In this document: positions 18,281-26,090 of the stretch, one piece after another
Numbering within the stretch: position 1 is the stretch's first letter
How the letters are laid out: every line of letters starts with the position of its first letter
DNA from: Gudongella sp964575895
Lineage (GTDB): Bacteria > Bacillota > Clostridia > Tissierellales > Tissierellaceae
Reading direction: 5' to 3'
Assembly (NCBI GenBank): GCA_964575895.1
Contig: CAZNTE010000007.1
Span: forward strand, 33,633-97,632
Length of the DNA: 64,000 nt
The notes under the pieces: generated by a model
Seen by the model: the letters and a program-made list of their open reading frames with translations, nothing else
Told to the model about the DNA's origin: nothing
The model's database searches: none
Position numbers and translations under genes: made by a program

Positions 18281-18577
18281 TTGATATTTGAACCATGTCA
18301 GGTTAAGGATGTTATAGGGTTAAATGGTTTTAAAAATAAAGGTCTGGTTAGCTTTGTTGCAAATGATAGTAAGGGAATACTTCCACACGAAATACCAAAT
18401 GGTAGTTTTATATTTGTTAGGCCAGAAGATGATTATAATATTGGTGATTTCATAGTTGTTTATAAAAACGAACCCTTAGATAAAGATTTCAAGATAAAAA
18501 AGGCAGAAGAAAAAGAACCCTTATATTTTGGACGGATTATAATGACTGCTAAAAGTTTTCTCAAGGAAGATTTATAA
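18281..18577 (+). CDS. Small LexA/S24-like protein A (no catalytic serine seen)
   Basis: A 98-residue protein that looks like the C-terminal fold of LexA/CI-type S24 peptidases (IPNGSFIFVRP, GDFIVVYKNE, YFGRI). There is no HTH domain and no recognisable GDSM serine motif. It has a paralogue directly downstream. The annotated TTG at 18281 is 20 nt from the GGGGGGAGA site, which is too far; an ATT at 18266 is better spaced but is a rare start, so the true start is unsure. It is the first gene under the rightward promoter. A possible role is to bind or titrate a regulator. Confidence 0.55.
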   Translation: MIFEPCQVKDVIGLNGFKNKGLVSFVANDSKGILPHEIPNGSFIFVRPEDDYNIGDFIVVYKNEPLDKDFKIKKAEEKEPLYFGRIIMTAKSFLKEDL

Positions 18578-18619
18578 AAAAAAATATTTAAGATGTAGAA
18601 ATGAAAGGGGAGCTTTTGA

Positions 18620-18946
18620 TTGAAAGATAAAAATTCATGTCATAAGCCTGTCTTTTCAGATGATATCATTGGTTTTAATGATTTTAAATTCAATAATTTA
18701 GTCTGCTTAATTGCTGATGGGGATTTACCACAGGGTATAGTGGACGGTAGTTTCTTATTTGTAGAAATAGGAACCTCTTTTAAGAAAGATGATTTAATAA
18801 TCATCAGATCTAAGAGTATGCCATATGAATATAAAATCAAATATGCAGATAAGATAGAGTCTGATTATTTTGGCAGGGTACTTATGGCAACACAATTATT
18901 TGCCAGGGAGGAACCTAGTTATGAATATCAGAGAATTGAAAAATAA
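18620..18946 (+). CDS. Small LexA/S24-like protein B, paralogue of A
   Basis: A 108-residue protein aligned with the preceding one over its whole length (DIIGFNDFKFNNLV / DVIGLNGFKNKGLV, DGSFLFV / NGSFIFV, YFGRVLM / YFGRIIM). The S24-type catalytic serine is also not visible here. The start TTG follows AAAGGGG at a proper distance. The 3' end overlaps the next gene by 26 nt. The tandem arrangement points to an old duplication. Confidence 0.6.
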   Translation: MKDKNSCHKPVFSDDIIGFNDFKFNNLVCLIADGDLPQGIVDGSFLFVEIGTSFKKDDLIIIRSKSMPYEYKIKYADKIESDYFGRVLMATQLFAREEPSYEYQRIEK

Positions 18947-19490
18947 AATAGATATACCATATGAGATAGATAAAGAATTAGAACACAATGTTAAAATATT
19001 ACTAAAACTTTATAGGAAAGTAAATTTTAGGGTTGAGGAAAGAATTCAAGATTTGGAACTAGAGACATATGAATCAAAAAGAAAACATTTAGAGGAATTA
19101 GTAATATCTATTCTAGAAATAGATACTACTATTAATTATGAAAAGATTGAAGATCAACTCATTAGTGTCAGTGAAAGTTTATTCTTACTACAAATTATGG
19201 ACAAGGCTCTGGAGAGATTAAAGAATTATCCAGATAATGGTGAGTTGTATGGAAATATATTAGAGTTAAGATTTTTTAATAAAGAAATATACAGTCATGA
19301 TATTATTATGAGAAAAGTAAATATGTCTAGATCATCATACTATAGACACCTAAACAAGGCAGTCCAATCTTATAGCACAATGATATTTGGCTATGCATTA
19401 CCAGAGGTTCGTGCTATTGTTTTTAATGAAGATTTGGATATAAATTGTATAAAAGTGGCTGAAGGTAATAATGATTATTTTGAGGATTGA
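18921..19490 (+). CDS. DUF1492/ArpU-like phage-type regulator
   Basis: A 189-residue, mostly helical protein. The C-terminal part (RFFNKEIYSHDIIMRKVNMS, then RSSYYRHLNKAVQSYS) is a sigma-region-4-like helix-turn-helix, as in ArpU and DUF1492 proteins, which act as late regulators in phages and integrative elements. I chose the ATG at 18921 because GGGAGGAAC lies 7 nt upstream; a longer frame from 18870 has no site. Directly after the stop comes an array of five 11-bp-phased repeats (19501-19555), a possible target of this or a related protein. Confidence 0.68.
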   Translation: MNIRELKNKIDIPYEIDKELEHNVKILLKLYRKVNFRVEERIQDLELETYESKRKHLEELVISILEIDTTINYEKIEDQLISVSESLFLLQIMDKALERLKNYPDNGELYGNILELRFFNKEIYSHDIIMRKVNMSRSSYYRHLNKAVQSYSTMIFGYALPEVRAIVFNEDLDINCIKVAEGNNDYFED

Positions 19491-19500
19491 GATTAAATTG

Positions 19501-19555
19501 GTACTAATATGAAACTAAAGTGATACTGGGTTAGTACTGTAATGGTACTTTTAAC
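19501..19555. repeat. Five 11-bp-phased direct repeats with TACT core
   Basis: GTACT, AAACT, ATACT, GTACT and GTACT begin at 19501, 19512, 19523, 19534 and 19545, exactly 11 bp apart. Two further ATACT words follow at 19561 and 19570, the latter repeating ATACTGGGT of the third unit. Spacing of about one helical turn suggests a protein array on one DNA face. Confidence 0.7.
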
Positions 19556-19583
19556 CATATATACTATCCATACTGGGTGAATT

Positions 19584-19611
19584 ATCCCTGCTTGACGGCG
19601 GGGATTTTTTT
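19584..19611 (+). terminator. Rho-independent terminator
   Basis: 8-bp stem (ATCCCTGC / GCGGGGAT, one G-U pair), 6-nt loop, then seven T. It follows the DUF1492-like gene and the repeat array. Confidence 0.8.
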
Positions 19612-19634
19612 ATACCCAAATTTTAAGTGCATAG

Positions 19635-19669
19635 GCTATGCGACTAATTAAAGTCGTGTGGCTTTTTTT
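19635..19669 (+). terminator. Second hairpin with T-tract
   Basis: 10-bp stem (GCTATGCGAC / GTCGTGTGGC, three G-U pairs) followed by seven T. It lies 24 nt after the first terminator, upstream of the sigma-like gene. Confidence 0.7.
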
Positions 19670-19766
19670 ATGCCCAAATGGAGGGAATATGGTGAGAAGT
19701 GTAAGAGCACCACCAGTTTCCTTATGAATTTAAGTAAATTTTTAAAATTCATAAGGAGGCTTAACA

Positions 19767-20201
19767 ATGAAAAATAAGAAGGAAAGGGAAAATTATTATT
19801 TGCCTATTGACGGAAAATTAATACCAGTATCTAGAGAGGTTTATGATAACTATTATACCCTAAAAAGAAGAGAACGATATTTAGAAGAAAATGACATAAG
19901 TAAGGGACTTTTATATTTTAGCAACTTTGATACAGAGGATGGTAATTTTATAGATAATGTTGCAGATAAAACGGTAAATGTAGAAAAGTTAGTAGAAACA
20001 GGAATGATGATAAGGGAATTATACAAGGCTTTAAATTCTTTAAATGAAGATGAAAGAGAATTGATAGAAAGAATCTTTTTTGAGGAAGAGGCTATCAGAG
20101 AAATTGCCCGTAATGAGAAAGTTAGCCATGTAGCAATCCAAAAAAGAAGAAATAGGATACTAAACAAATTAAAAGAAATTCTAAAAGAATTAGAATACTA
20201 G
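19767..20201 (+). CDS. Sigma-70 region-4-like regulator
   Basis: A 144-residue protein whose last 70 residues form a sigma region 4 helix-turn-helix (LNEDERELIERIFFEEEAIREIA, in two helices, then VSHVAIQKRRNRILNKL). Proteins of this kind sit in many Firmicute conjugative transposons (Tn916 Orf7-like) and activate element genes. No region 2 is present, so it is not a complete sigma factor. An AAGGAGG site precedes the ATG. A terminator follows at 20210. The neighbours downstream are an apparently structured RNA and the recombinase genes. Confidence 0.78.
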   Translation: MKNKKERENYYLPIDGKLIPVSREVYDNYYTLKRRERYLEENDISKGLLYFSNFDTEDGNFIDNVADKTVNVEKLVETGMMIRELYKALNSLNEDERELIERIFFEEEAIREIARNEKVSHVAIQKRRNRILNKLKEILKELEY

Positions 20202-20209
20202 GTTACCAG

Positions 20210-20249
20210 CCCCCTTATTTTTCGGCTTATAAGTAAGGGGGTATTTTTT
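20210..20249 (+). terminator. Rho-independent terminator
   Basis: CCCCCTTA / TAAGGGGG stem (20210-20217 with 20234-20241) followed by a T-rich run. Ends the sigma-like gene. Confidence 0.82.
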
Positions 20250-20289
20250 ATCCCAAATATTTGTACATTGAAAATTTAATAGACCAAGC

Positions 20290-20560
20290 AGATACATTCT
20301 GTTCAGTATGAGCCTAGAAATAGAGAAATACTTATAATTATTTATTCTCTTATAACTACACTGTGGTACTAGAAGAGCCACAGGCGAAGATGTACTGGCA
20401 GGTTAAAGATACTTCCGTATAGCCACAGCACGAGCGTTAAAAGCGTCCCACGCAATGGGTACGGCTCCTCATAAGAATGAGGAGAGGTAGAAATGCCTAT
20501 GGAGTGGTTCTCTAACCATCGTCTGCAATGTCAGAAAACTTATTTACATATTAAGAGAAT
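20290..20560 (+). ncRNA. Candidate structured RNA upstream of the recombinase genes
   Basis: No credible gene in about 350 bp, but GC content is higher than around and hairpins are dense: CGTCCCA-5-TGGG(T)ACG (20444-20463), CTCCTCAT-AAGA-ATGAGGAG (20465-20484), AGGTA-GAAA-TGCCT with a GNRA loop (20485-20498) and TGGTT-CTCT-AACCA (20505-20518). CTGTGG at 20361 can pair with CCACAG at either 20378 or 20423, giving alternative folds. I could not match it to a named RNA family. The plus strand is assumed from the flanking genes. Confidence 0.5.
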
Positions 20561-20590
20561 AGGCAATTTCAATTGGGAGGAGAGATGAGA

Positions 20591-20839
20591 ATGAATAAAA
20601 ATACAAAGAGTCTATTTGAAGATGTGGATTTAACTATAATACCAGATATAAAGGATATTCATATTGATCCCTTACTTCCAATAGAAAAAAGGATAGAAAA
20701 ATACATTAAACAAAATCCTTATCCAGAGATATTAAAGATAGGTGATTACCATGTTAAATGTTCATATAGGGAAGGGGCAGGTAGATTAGAAAATAGATTA
20801 GATGAATATTTTAATTATTTGGCTGGAAAACAATATTAA
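20591..20839 (+). CDS. Small DUF6870-like protein
   Basis: An 82-residue protein, acidic in its first half, with the pattern LLPIEKRIEKYIKQNPYPEILKIG in two pieces and CSYREGAGRLENRLDEYF. It resembles short proteins (DUF6870-type) that precede serine recombinase genes in many Firmicute elements; their function is unknown. GGGAGG at 20575-20580 fits the ATG at 20591 (10 nt) and, less well, the ATG at 20585. A regulatory role in excision is possible from position only. Confidence 0.6.
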   Translation: MNKNTKSLFEDVDLTIIPDIKDIHIDPLLPIEKRIEKYIKQNPYPEILKIGDYHVKCSYREGAGRLENRLDEYFNYLAGKQY

Positions 20840-20877
20840 AACAACACTTGAATAATAGGACATTATATTGTACAATT

Positions 20878-20907
20878 ATAATCAGGATAGAGCTTCTACC
20901 TGATTAT
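20878..20907 (+). promoter_or_regulatory. Strong hairpin in the leader of the recombinase genes
   Basis: ATAATCAGG pairs with CCTGATTAT (9 bp), and TAGA-GCT-TCTA closes the top, leaving one bulged A. There is no T-tract after it, so it is not a plain terminator. It lies 37 nt upstream of the first recombinase start and may affect its expression or be a protein site. Confidence 0.45.
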
Positions 20908-20944
20908 CCATTTTGCTCGAATAGATGATTGGGAGGAAGCGTAG

Positions 20945-22588
20945 ATGAAAAAAATAAATGTAGCCCTTTATCTTCGTCTATCCAAGGATGATGGAGATGA
21001 AAGCAGGCAAGAAAGTAATAGTATCACCAATCAAAGAAATTTATTAAGGACGTTTGTAAAGTCCCATGAAAATATGGTTATCTATGATGAATATATAGAT
21101 GACGGATTTAGTGGGGCTAATTTTCAACGTCCTTCTTTTATTAGAATGATTGCTGATATGGAATTAGGACTTATTGATTGTGTCATTACTAAGGATCTTT
21201 CAAGATTTGGAAGGGATTATATTGAGGCTGGAAGGTATATCCAAAGGATATTTCCTAATTATGGAGTTAGATTTATAGCTGTAAATGATAATTATGACAG
21301 TGCTACAGCTGACCAGGCAGAAGCTAATTTAGTCTTACCAGTTAAGAATTTTGTAAATGATAGTTATTGTAGGGATATATCAACAAAGGTTAGAACAAGC
21401 CAACATATTAAAAGATTAAATGGTGAATATATAGGAAGTTTTCCTGTGTTTGGATATAAGAAGGATCCAAACAATAAAAATCAACTTATTGTAGATGTAG
21501 AGGCATCAGAAATTGTTAAAATGATTTTCCAATGGAAGTTAAAAGGATTTAGCTCAAAGGCAATAGCTGATAAATTAAATGTTCTAAAAATAGATTCGCC
21601 TCTAACATATAAAAAACGAAAGGGTAGCAAATTTAGGACTAGCTTTAATGATAATAAAGAGACAAAGTGGACAGCTGTAAGTGTTGGTAGAGTTCTTAGT
21701 AATGCTGTTTATATAGGAATATTGGAGCAGGGTAAATCTGCTAAAATTAATTATAAACTTAAAAAGGAAGTTGACAAACCTAAAGAAGACTGGATTATAG
21801 TTGAAGATGCCCATGAGACAATAGTATCCAAAGAAATATTTGCTAATGTACAAAGATTACTAAAAAGAGATTTAAGATTAGAGGATAGTAAGAAAAATCC
21901 TCATATATTTTCTGGGATGTTATTTTGTTCTGATTGTGGCAGAGCATTAATTAGAAGAGTCAATAACTATAAAGGCAATAAGAGGGTATTTTATATTTGT
22001 TCTAGTTATAACAATGGGAAATCATGTACCCGACATAGTATATCAGAGGATGTGCTAATAGAAATTGTATTATCAGCTTTAAACAAGCATATATCTTTGA
22101 CTGAATATTATTGGGAGGAAGTAAATAAATTAGCAAATAACAATTTTTCAGAGGAAGATGCTTTAGAGTTAGATAATAGAATAAGATTATTAGAAGAAGA
22201 AAGAAAAAAATATGAAGCTTTAAAATCATCTTTATATGAAGATATGAAGGATGGATTAATAGATGAAAAAGAATTTGCTAGCTTTAGGTCAAACTACACC
22301 TTGAAAATAGATGAAATAAAACGAGCAATGAAAAATCACCAGGAATTAATCGGCAAAGTGTTCAAAAAGGGAATAGATTCTAAAGAAAAGATAAATAACA
22401 TACTACAATTTAAAAATTTAACAGAATTAGACAGAATGAGTATGGTCTTATTTATAGACAAAATTATAATTGGTGAGAATAAAGAGATAGAAATAGAATT
22501 TAACCATGAAGACGAATTAAATATAATAAGCAAAATTTTAGATGAAACAGATAACTTTATACCACAGGCTAAGAGAGAGGTGGTATAA
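20945..22588 (+). CDS. Large serine recombinase 1 of 3
   Basis: A 547-residue site-specific recombinase. The N-terminal resolvase domain has the catalytic serine in YLRLSKDD (Ser13), and DGFSGANFQRPSF and TKDLSRFGRDY (arginines of the active site). The recombinase domain follows at about 165-290, and then a zinc ribbon (CSDCGRALI near 325, CSSYNNGKSC near 350) and a C-terminal coiled coil typical of integrases that control excision. It is the first of three recombinases joined head to tail without gaps, next to the element end. All three keep the active-site residues. Confidence 0.93.
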   Translation: MKKINVALYLRLSKDDGDESRQESNSITNQRNLLRTFVKSHENMVIYDEYIDDGFSGANFQRPSFIRMIADMELGLIDCVITKDLSRFGRDYIEAGRYIQRIFPNYGVRFIAVNDNYDSATADQAEANLVLPVKNFVNDSYCRDISTKVRTSQHIKRLNGEYIGSFPVFGYKKDPNNKNQLIVDVEASEIVKMIFQWKLKGFSSKAIADKLNVLKIDSPLTYKKRKGSKFRTSFNDNKETKWTAVSVGRVLSNAVYIGILEQGKSAKINYKLKKEVDKPKEDWIIVEDAHETIVSKEIFANVQRLLKRDLRLEDSKKNPHIFSGMLFCSDCGRALIRRVNNYKGNKRVFYICSSYNNGKSCTRHSISEDVLIEIVLSALNKHISLTEYYWEEVNKLANNNFSEEDALELDNRIRLLEEERKKYEALKSSLYEDMKDGLIDEKEFASFRSNYTLKIDEIKRAMKNHQELIGKVFKKGIDSKEKINNILQFKNLTELDRMSMVLFIDKIIIGENKEIEIEFNHEDELNIISKILDETDNFIPQAKREVV

Positions 22589-24286
22589 GTGGCTAGAACT
22601 GCAGATAGATATTTAAAGAAAGATAAGAAAATAGAATATGAAAAAATAGAAAAATTCCATGCAGGAATTTATACAAGGCTATCTTCAGATAAAAGATATG
22701 GTGAAAGGAAACCATCAGATTCTATAAATGGGCAAATTAATATAGCTATGGAGTATGTAAAGGATCATCCAGAAATCATAATACAAGAAGTGTATACAGA
22801 CTATGAATATTCTGGCACTAATTTTGAAAGACCTGCTTTTAAAAGGATGATGGAAGATATAAGGATTGGTAAAATTAATTGTATTATTATAAAGGACTTG
22901 TCCAGACTAGGAAGAGAATATTTAGAAGTTGGGTCTTTAATAGAGAAAGTATTTCCATTCTTAGGAGTAAGGTTTATTTCAATCAATGATAGTTTTGATA
23001 CTCTTAATCCTCCCAGTGATGGAAAATCTCTAGAGGTGACATTGAAGAATATAGTTAATGATATGTATGCTAAGGATATCGCTAAACGAATAAAGGAATC
23101 CAAGGTAAATATAATGGAGAAAGGATACTTTGTTGGTAGTGTTCCACCTTATGGATATAAGGTAATAAAGAAAAAAGAAGGGCAAATACTGGAGAAGGAT
23201 TCAAATACTGGACCTATAATAAAAGAAATATTTGAATTATCTGCTACAGGCTCATCAAATCTACAAATTGTAAATTATTTAAAAGAAAAAGGATATACAA
23301 GTCCAATGCAGTATTATAAGACGGGCAGAGTATATATTACAGAAAATGAAAGATCAGGCTGGAATGTAGGTACTTTAGCCAAATTACTAAAAAATGAAGC
23401 TTATATAGGGGATATGGTTCAAGGAAAAAAACAACAAGATTTGGTTAAAGGTATAGAACAGTATTATACAGATGAGGAAGATTGGTATGTTGTTGAAAAT
23501 ACTCATGAGCCTATTATAACAAGAGAGTTATTTGATAAAGTTCAAAAGGAATTAATAAAAAGAATGGATAATTCTAAATTTGCAACTAGAAGAGATGATT
23601 TTCCCGTAAAAAAGAATTGGAAGTACAAAGGTTTATTCTTCTGTGGCCATTGTGGTCTTGAGATGCCGTTACAAACATATGTTAGAAATTTAAAGGATAA
23701 ATCTGAAAGAGTCTATAAATTTAACTGTAATAGGAACTATCGTCCTATAGAAGAAAGATGTCGTAATCATATATTTGAATATGAAATAGACGAAATAATA
23801 CTTAAAACTGTAAATTATATTATTTCACTGGCTCATATAGACAATAGAAAATTAATAGATTCAAATAAGCAATACTTTGATTACCAAGAATCTGATATGG
23901 AAAAGGGAATTAATAAATGCAATAAAAGTATTGGTAATTTGAAGCTTGGTTTTGAGTTGCAATATGAAACTTATGTATTAGGCAAGATTTCAAAAGATGA
24001 GTTTTTAAAATTTAGAGAGGAAAATATAGAAGAAAAAGCAAGATTAGAGAAAAGGATAGGAGAATTAGAAAAGAAAATAATTATTCTTAAGAAGTCTTAT
24101 AGAAAGCATTTAAAATGGATGGATACTATCCTAAGCAAAAAGGAAATAAAAAAATTAGATCAAGAAATATTAAATTCATTAATAGAAAGGATTGATTTAT
24201 ATAGAAATAGGGAAGTTTCAGTAGAGTTTAGATGTGAACTAGCTTTTAAAGAACAATTTAATAAGGATGTAGGGGAAGGTGAATAA
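22589..24286 (+). CDS. Large serine recombinase 2 of 3
   Basis: A 565-residue paralogue. It has a 25-residue extra N-terminus, then GIYTRLSSD with catalytic Ser32, YSGTNFERPAF and IIKDLSRLGREY. Zinc ribbon cysteines are at FCGHCG near residue 353 and further on. A coiled coil ends the protein. The GTG start follows the stop codon of recombinase 1 directly (GAGGTGG site inside the end of that gene), so translation is coupled. It differs clearly from its neighbours, so the triplet is not a recent duplication; the three may work as a hetero-complex. Confidence 0.92.
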   Translation: MARTADRYLKKDKKIEYEKIEKFHAGIYTRLSSDKRYGERKPSDSINGQINIAMEYVKDHPEIIIQEVYTDYEYSGTNFERPAFKRMMEDIRIGKINCIIIKDLSRLGREYLEVGSLIEKVFPFLGVRFISINDSFDTLNPPSDGKSLEVTLKNIVNDMYAKDIAKRIKESKVNIMEKGYFVGSVPPYGYKVIKKKEGQILEKDSNTGPIIKEIFELSATGSSNLQIVNYLKEKGYTSPMQYYKTGRVYITENERSGWNVGTLAKLLKNEAYIGDMVQGKKQQDLVKGIEQYYTDEEDWYVVENTHEPIITRELFDKVQKELIKRMDNSKFATRRDDFPVKKNWKYKGLFFCGHCGLEMPLQTYVRNLKDKSERVYKFNCNRNYRPIEERCRNHIFEYEIDEIILKTVNYIISLAHIDNRKLIDSNKQYFDYQESDMEKGINKCNKSIGNLKLGFELQYETYVLGKISKDEFLKFREENIEEKARLEKRIGELEKKIIILKKSYRKHLKWMDTILSKKEIKKLDQEILNSLIERIDLYRNREVSVEFRCELAFKEQFNKDVGEGE

Positions 24287-24288
24287 CA

Positions 24289-25845
24289 ATGACTACTATT
24301 GCTATGTATTTAAGATTATCAGAAGAAGATACGAATAAGGAAGAGGAAAGTAATAGTATAGTTGGGCAGAGATATATAATTGAAAATTATATCAGAAAAA
24401 ATAAAATTTACCCAACCTATGAAATTACTGAGTTTATAGATGATGGTTATAGTGGAACCAACATGAATAGACCAGGTATTCAAAGTTTGTTAGAGCAAAT
24501 TAAGATAGGTAATATTAAATGTGTAATAGTAAAGGATTTATCTAGGTTTTCTAGGGATTATCTTGAATTAGGTTCCTATATGGAGCAAATTTTTCCATTT
24601 ATGAAGATTAGATTTATTGCTATAAATGACAATTATGATAGTGAAAAAACTACAGGTGGAATTGGAGAGATGGATATCCAGTTCAAGGGATTACTTTATG
24701 ATTTTTATTCAAAAGATTTATCTACAAAAGTTAAAAGCAATAGAAATGCACTAGTGAGGAATGGGAAGGCAATTACTTGGGCGGCTCCATATGGCTATAT
24801 AAAGGATCCGATGGATAATAATAAATATATAATTGATGAGGAAACTGCACCTGTAGTAAGGCTGATTTACGATTTGGTATTAGAGGATTTATCACTTCAT
24901 AAAATTGCCAAGATATTAAATGAAAAAGAAATTCCAACACCTGCAATGAGAAAATCGCAATTAACAAAGATGAACTATAACTTGGTAAGAGATAAACCAA
25001 AAATATGGAATTTAAGTGCACTAAGTAGAATAACTAGCAATTATGTGTATACAGGGGCACTAGTATCAAATACAAGTAGTATCAAGGAAGTGGGAAGTGG
25101 AAGGTCGCTTTCAAATCCTAAGGAAGACTGGATTATAGTTGAAGAAACTCATGAAGCAATTGTTTCTAAGGAAGAGTTTGATAAGGTTCAAGAAATTAAG
25201 AAGGGCAGAATAGGAACCTATAAACATGGTAAAAGGACAAGTAGTCCATTGGAAGATATTATGGAATGTAGTTATTGTAAAAGAAAAATGACATATGGAT
25301 CATTTAAGGGTAATGATAGATATTTTTATTGTAGAATGAGTAGGATAGCAGACTTAGGGTGTGTTGAGGGCAAAATAGGAGTAGACTCTTTGGAGAAAAC
25401 CATATTTGAAGCAATAAATCATCATTTAAAGCTATATTCAGTTGCTATAGATAATTATGAAAAAATAAAAAAGGTTAAAGATGAAGACGAGATTTTGGTA
25501 AGGGATAAAAATAGGGAAGATGAATTATGTATAGAAAAAACTAAAAAGATAATTCAGGAAGATTATGAAAAGTTTAAATTAGGAGAATTATCAAGAGAAG
25601 AATTTATAACAAGAAAAAAACTGGCTAATGATGAAATAGAAGATAAAAAAAAAGGGATAGAAGAAAGAAAGATTATTAATGATGAAAAGCACACACAAAT
25701 AGAAAAAGAGTTTGATTGTTTTGCTGAAGTGAAAGGATTCTTGAAAGCTAAAACTATAACCAAAGAAATGGTAGAAACTCTAATTGAAAAAGTAATATTA
25801 GAAGATAAAAACAAGATGGAGATTATCTGGAAATTCGATGTTTAA
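24289..25845 (+). CDS. Large serine recombinase 3 of 3
   Basis: A 518-residue recombinase with Ser11 in YLRLSEED, YSGTNMNRPGI and VKDLSRFSRDY. Zinc ribbon ligands are at CSYCKRKM near residue 325 and at FYCRM and GCVEG further on, then a coiled coil. The start is 2 nt after the stop of recombinase 2. This gene lies nearest to the junction with hsdM, about 230 bp away. It may bind the attachment site, but which of the three does the cutting cannot be told from sequence. Confidence 0.92.
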   Translation: MTTIAMYLRLSEEDTNKEEESNSIVGQRYIIENYIRKNKIYPTYEITEFIDDGYSGTNMNRPGIQSLLEQIKIGNIKCVIVKDLSRFSRDYLELGSYMEQIFPFMKIRFIAINDNYDSEKTTGGIGEMDIQFKGLLYDFYSKDLSTKVKSNRNALVRNGKAITWAAPYGYIKDPMDNNKYIIDEETAPVVRLIYDLVLEDLSLHKIAKILNEKEIPTPAMRKSQLTKMNYNLVRDKPKIWNLSALSRITSNYVYTGALVSNTSSIKEVGSGRSLSNPKEDWIIVEETHEAIVSKEEFDKVQEIKKGRIGTYKHGKRTSSPLEDIMECSYCKRKMTYGSFKGNDRYFYCRMSRIADLGCVEGKIGVDSLEKTIFEAINHHLKLYSVAIDNYEKIKKVKDEDEILVRDKNREDELCIEKTKKIIQEDYEKFKLGELSREEFITRKKLANDEIEDKKKGIEERKIINDEKHTQIEKEFDCFAEVKGFLKAKTITKEMVETLIEKVILEDKNKMEIIWKFDV

Positions 25846-25889
25846 AATTTAAATAATACGGGTCTAAACAGGGAGTGATTTCTTGAAAG

Positions 25890-25939
25890 ACCTAAAAGCA
25901 AAAGAGCTATTCTTTGGAAGAGCTCTTTTGTTTTTAGGT
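25890..25939. terminator. Long hairpin, bidirectional terminator
   Basis: Two 19-nt arms (ACCTAAAAGC... with its near-perfect complement, one G-U pair) around a 12-nt loop, flanked by T-rich sequence. It closes the recombinase operon. Confidence 0.85.
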
Positions 25940-26065
25940 TTTAAATATATTGAATATGCTTAAAGATTGATATAATGACAATCTATAATATAATAGTAAT
26001 TAAGGAAGGAATGGAACTTAAAAAGCAAATTAGAATTAAAACATAAAAATATTTTGTGTCAGTAA

Positions 26066-26090
26066 CTTTACACGAGCGGGAACAGGTGGA
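26066..26090. other. Element/chromosome junction (attachment site) in hsdM
   Basis: The hsdM reading frame becomes recognisable at AGTGGFFLAS (from 26076), the S-adenosylmethionine motif region that in intact HsdM reads like DPACGTGGFL. To the left the same frame has a stop at 26037 and no methylase-like sequence. The crossover core must lie in or next to 26070-26088. Its exact bases cannot be fixed without the other end. Confidence 0.65.

Larger units (their letters stand above)
1..26075. mobile_element. Right part of an integrative element carrying BREX, inserted in hsdM
   Basis: The stretch holds a relaxase/MobC module, a candidate oriT, XRE and ImmA/IrrE control genes and three serine recombinases next to a truncated hsdM. 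The right end is placed at about 26070-26076, where the hsdM reading frame starts abruptly. The left end is not visible, and no 5' half of hsdM is found between 1 and 26075. No type IV secretion genes are in view, so it could be a mobilizable island or part of a conjugative element. That BREX is cargo of the same element is an inference from the missing left junction. Confidence 0.7.

Noticed and set aside
19501..19580. CRISPR array
   Set aside because: The repeats are 11 bp apart with no spacers of 30 bp or more, and no cas genes are near. No CRISPR array was seen in the window.
16485..20201. A complete prophage
   Set aside because: Phage-like regulators are present, but no capsid, terminase, portal, tail or lysis gene is found, while relaxase and MobC are.
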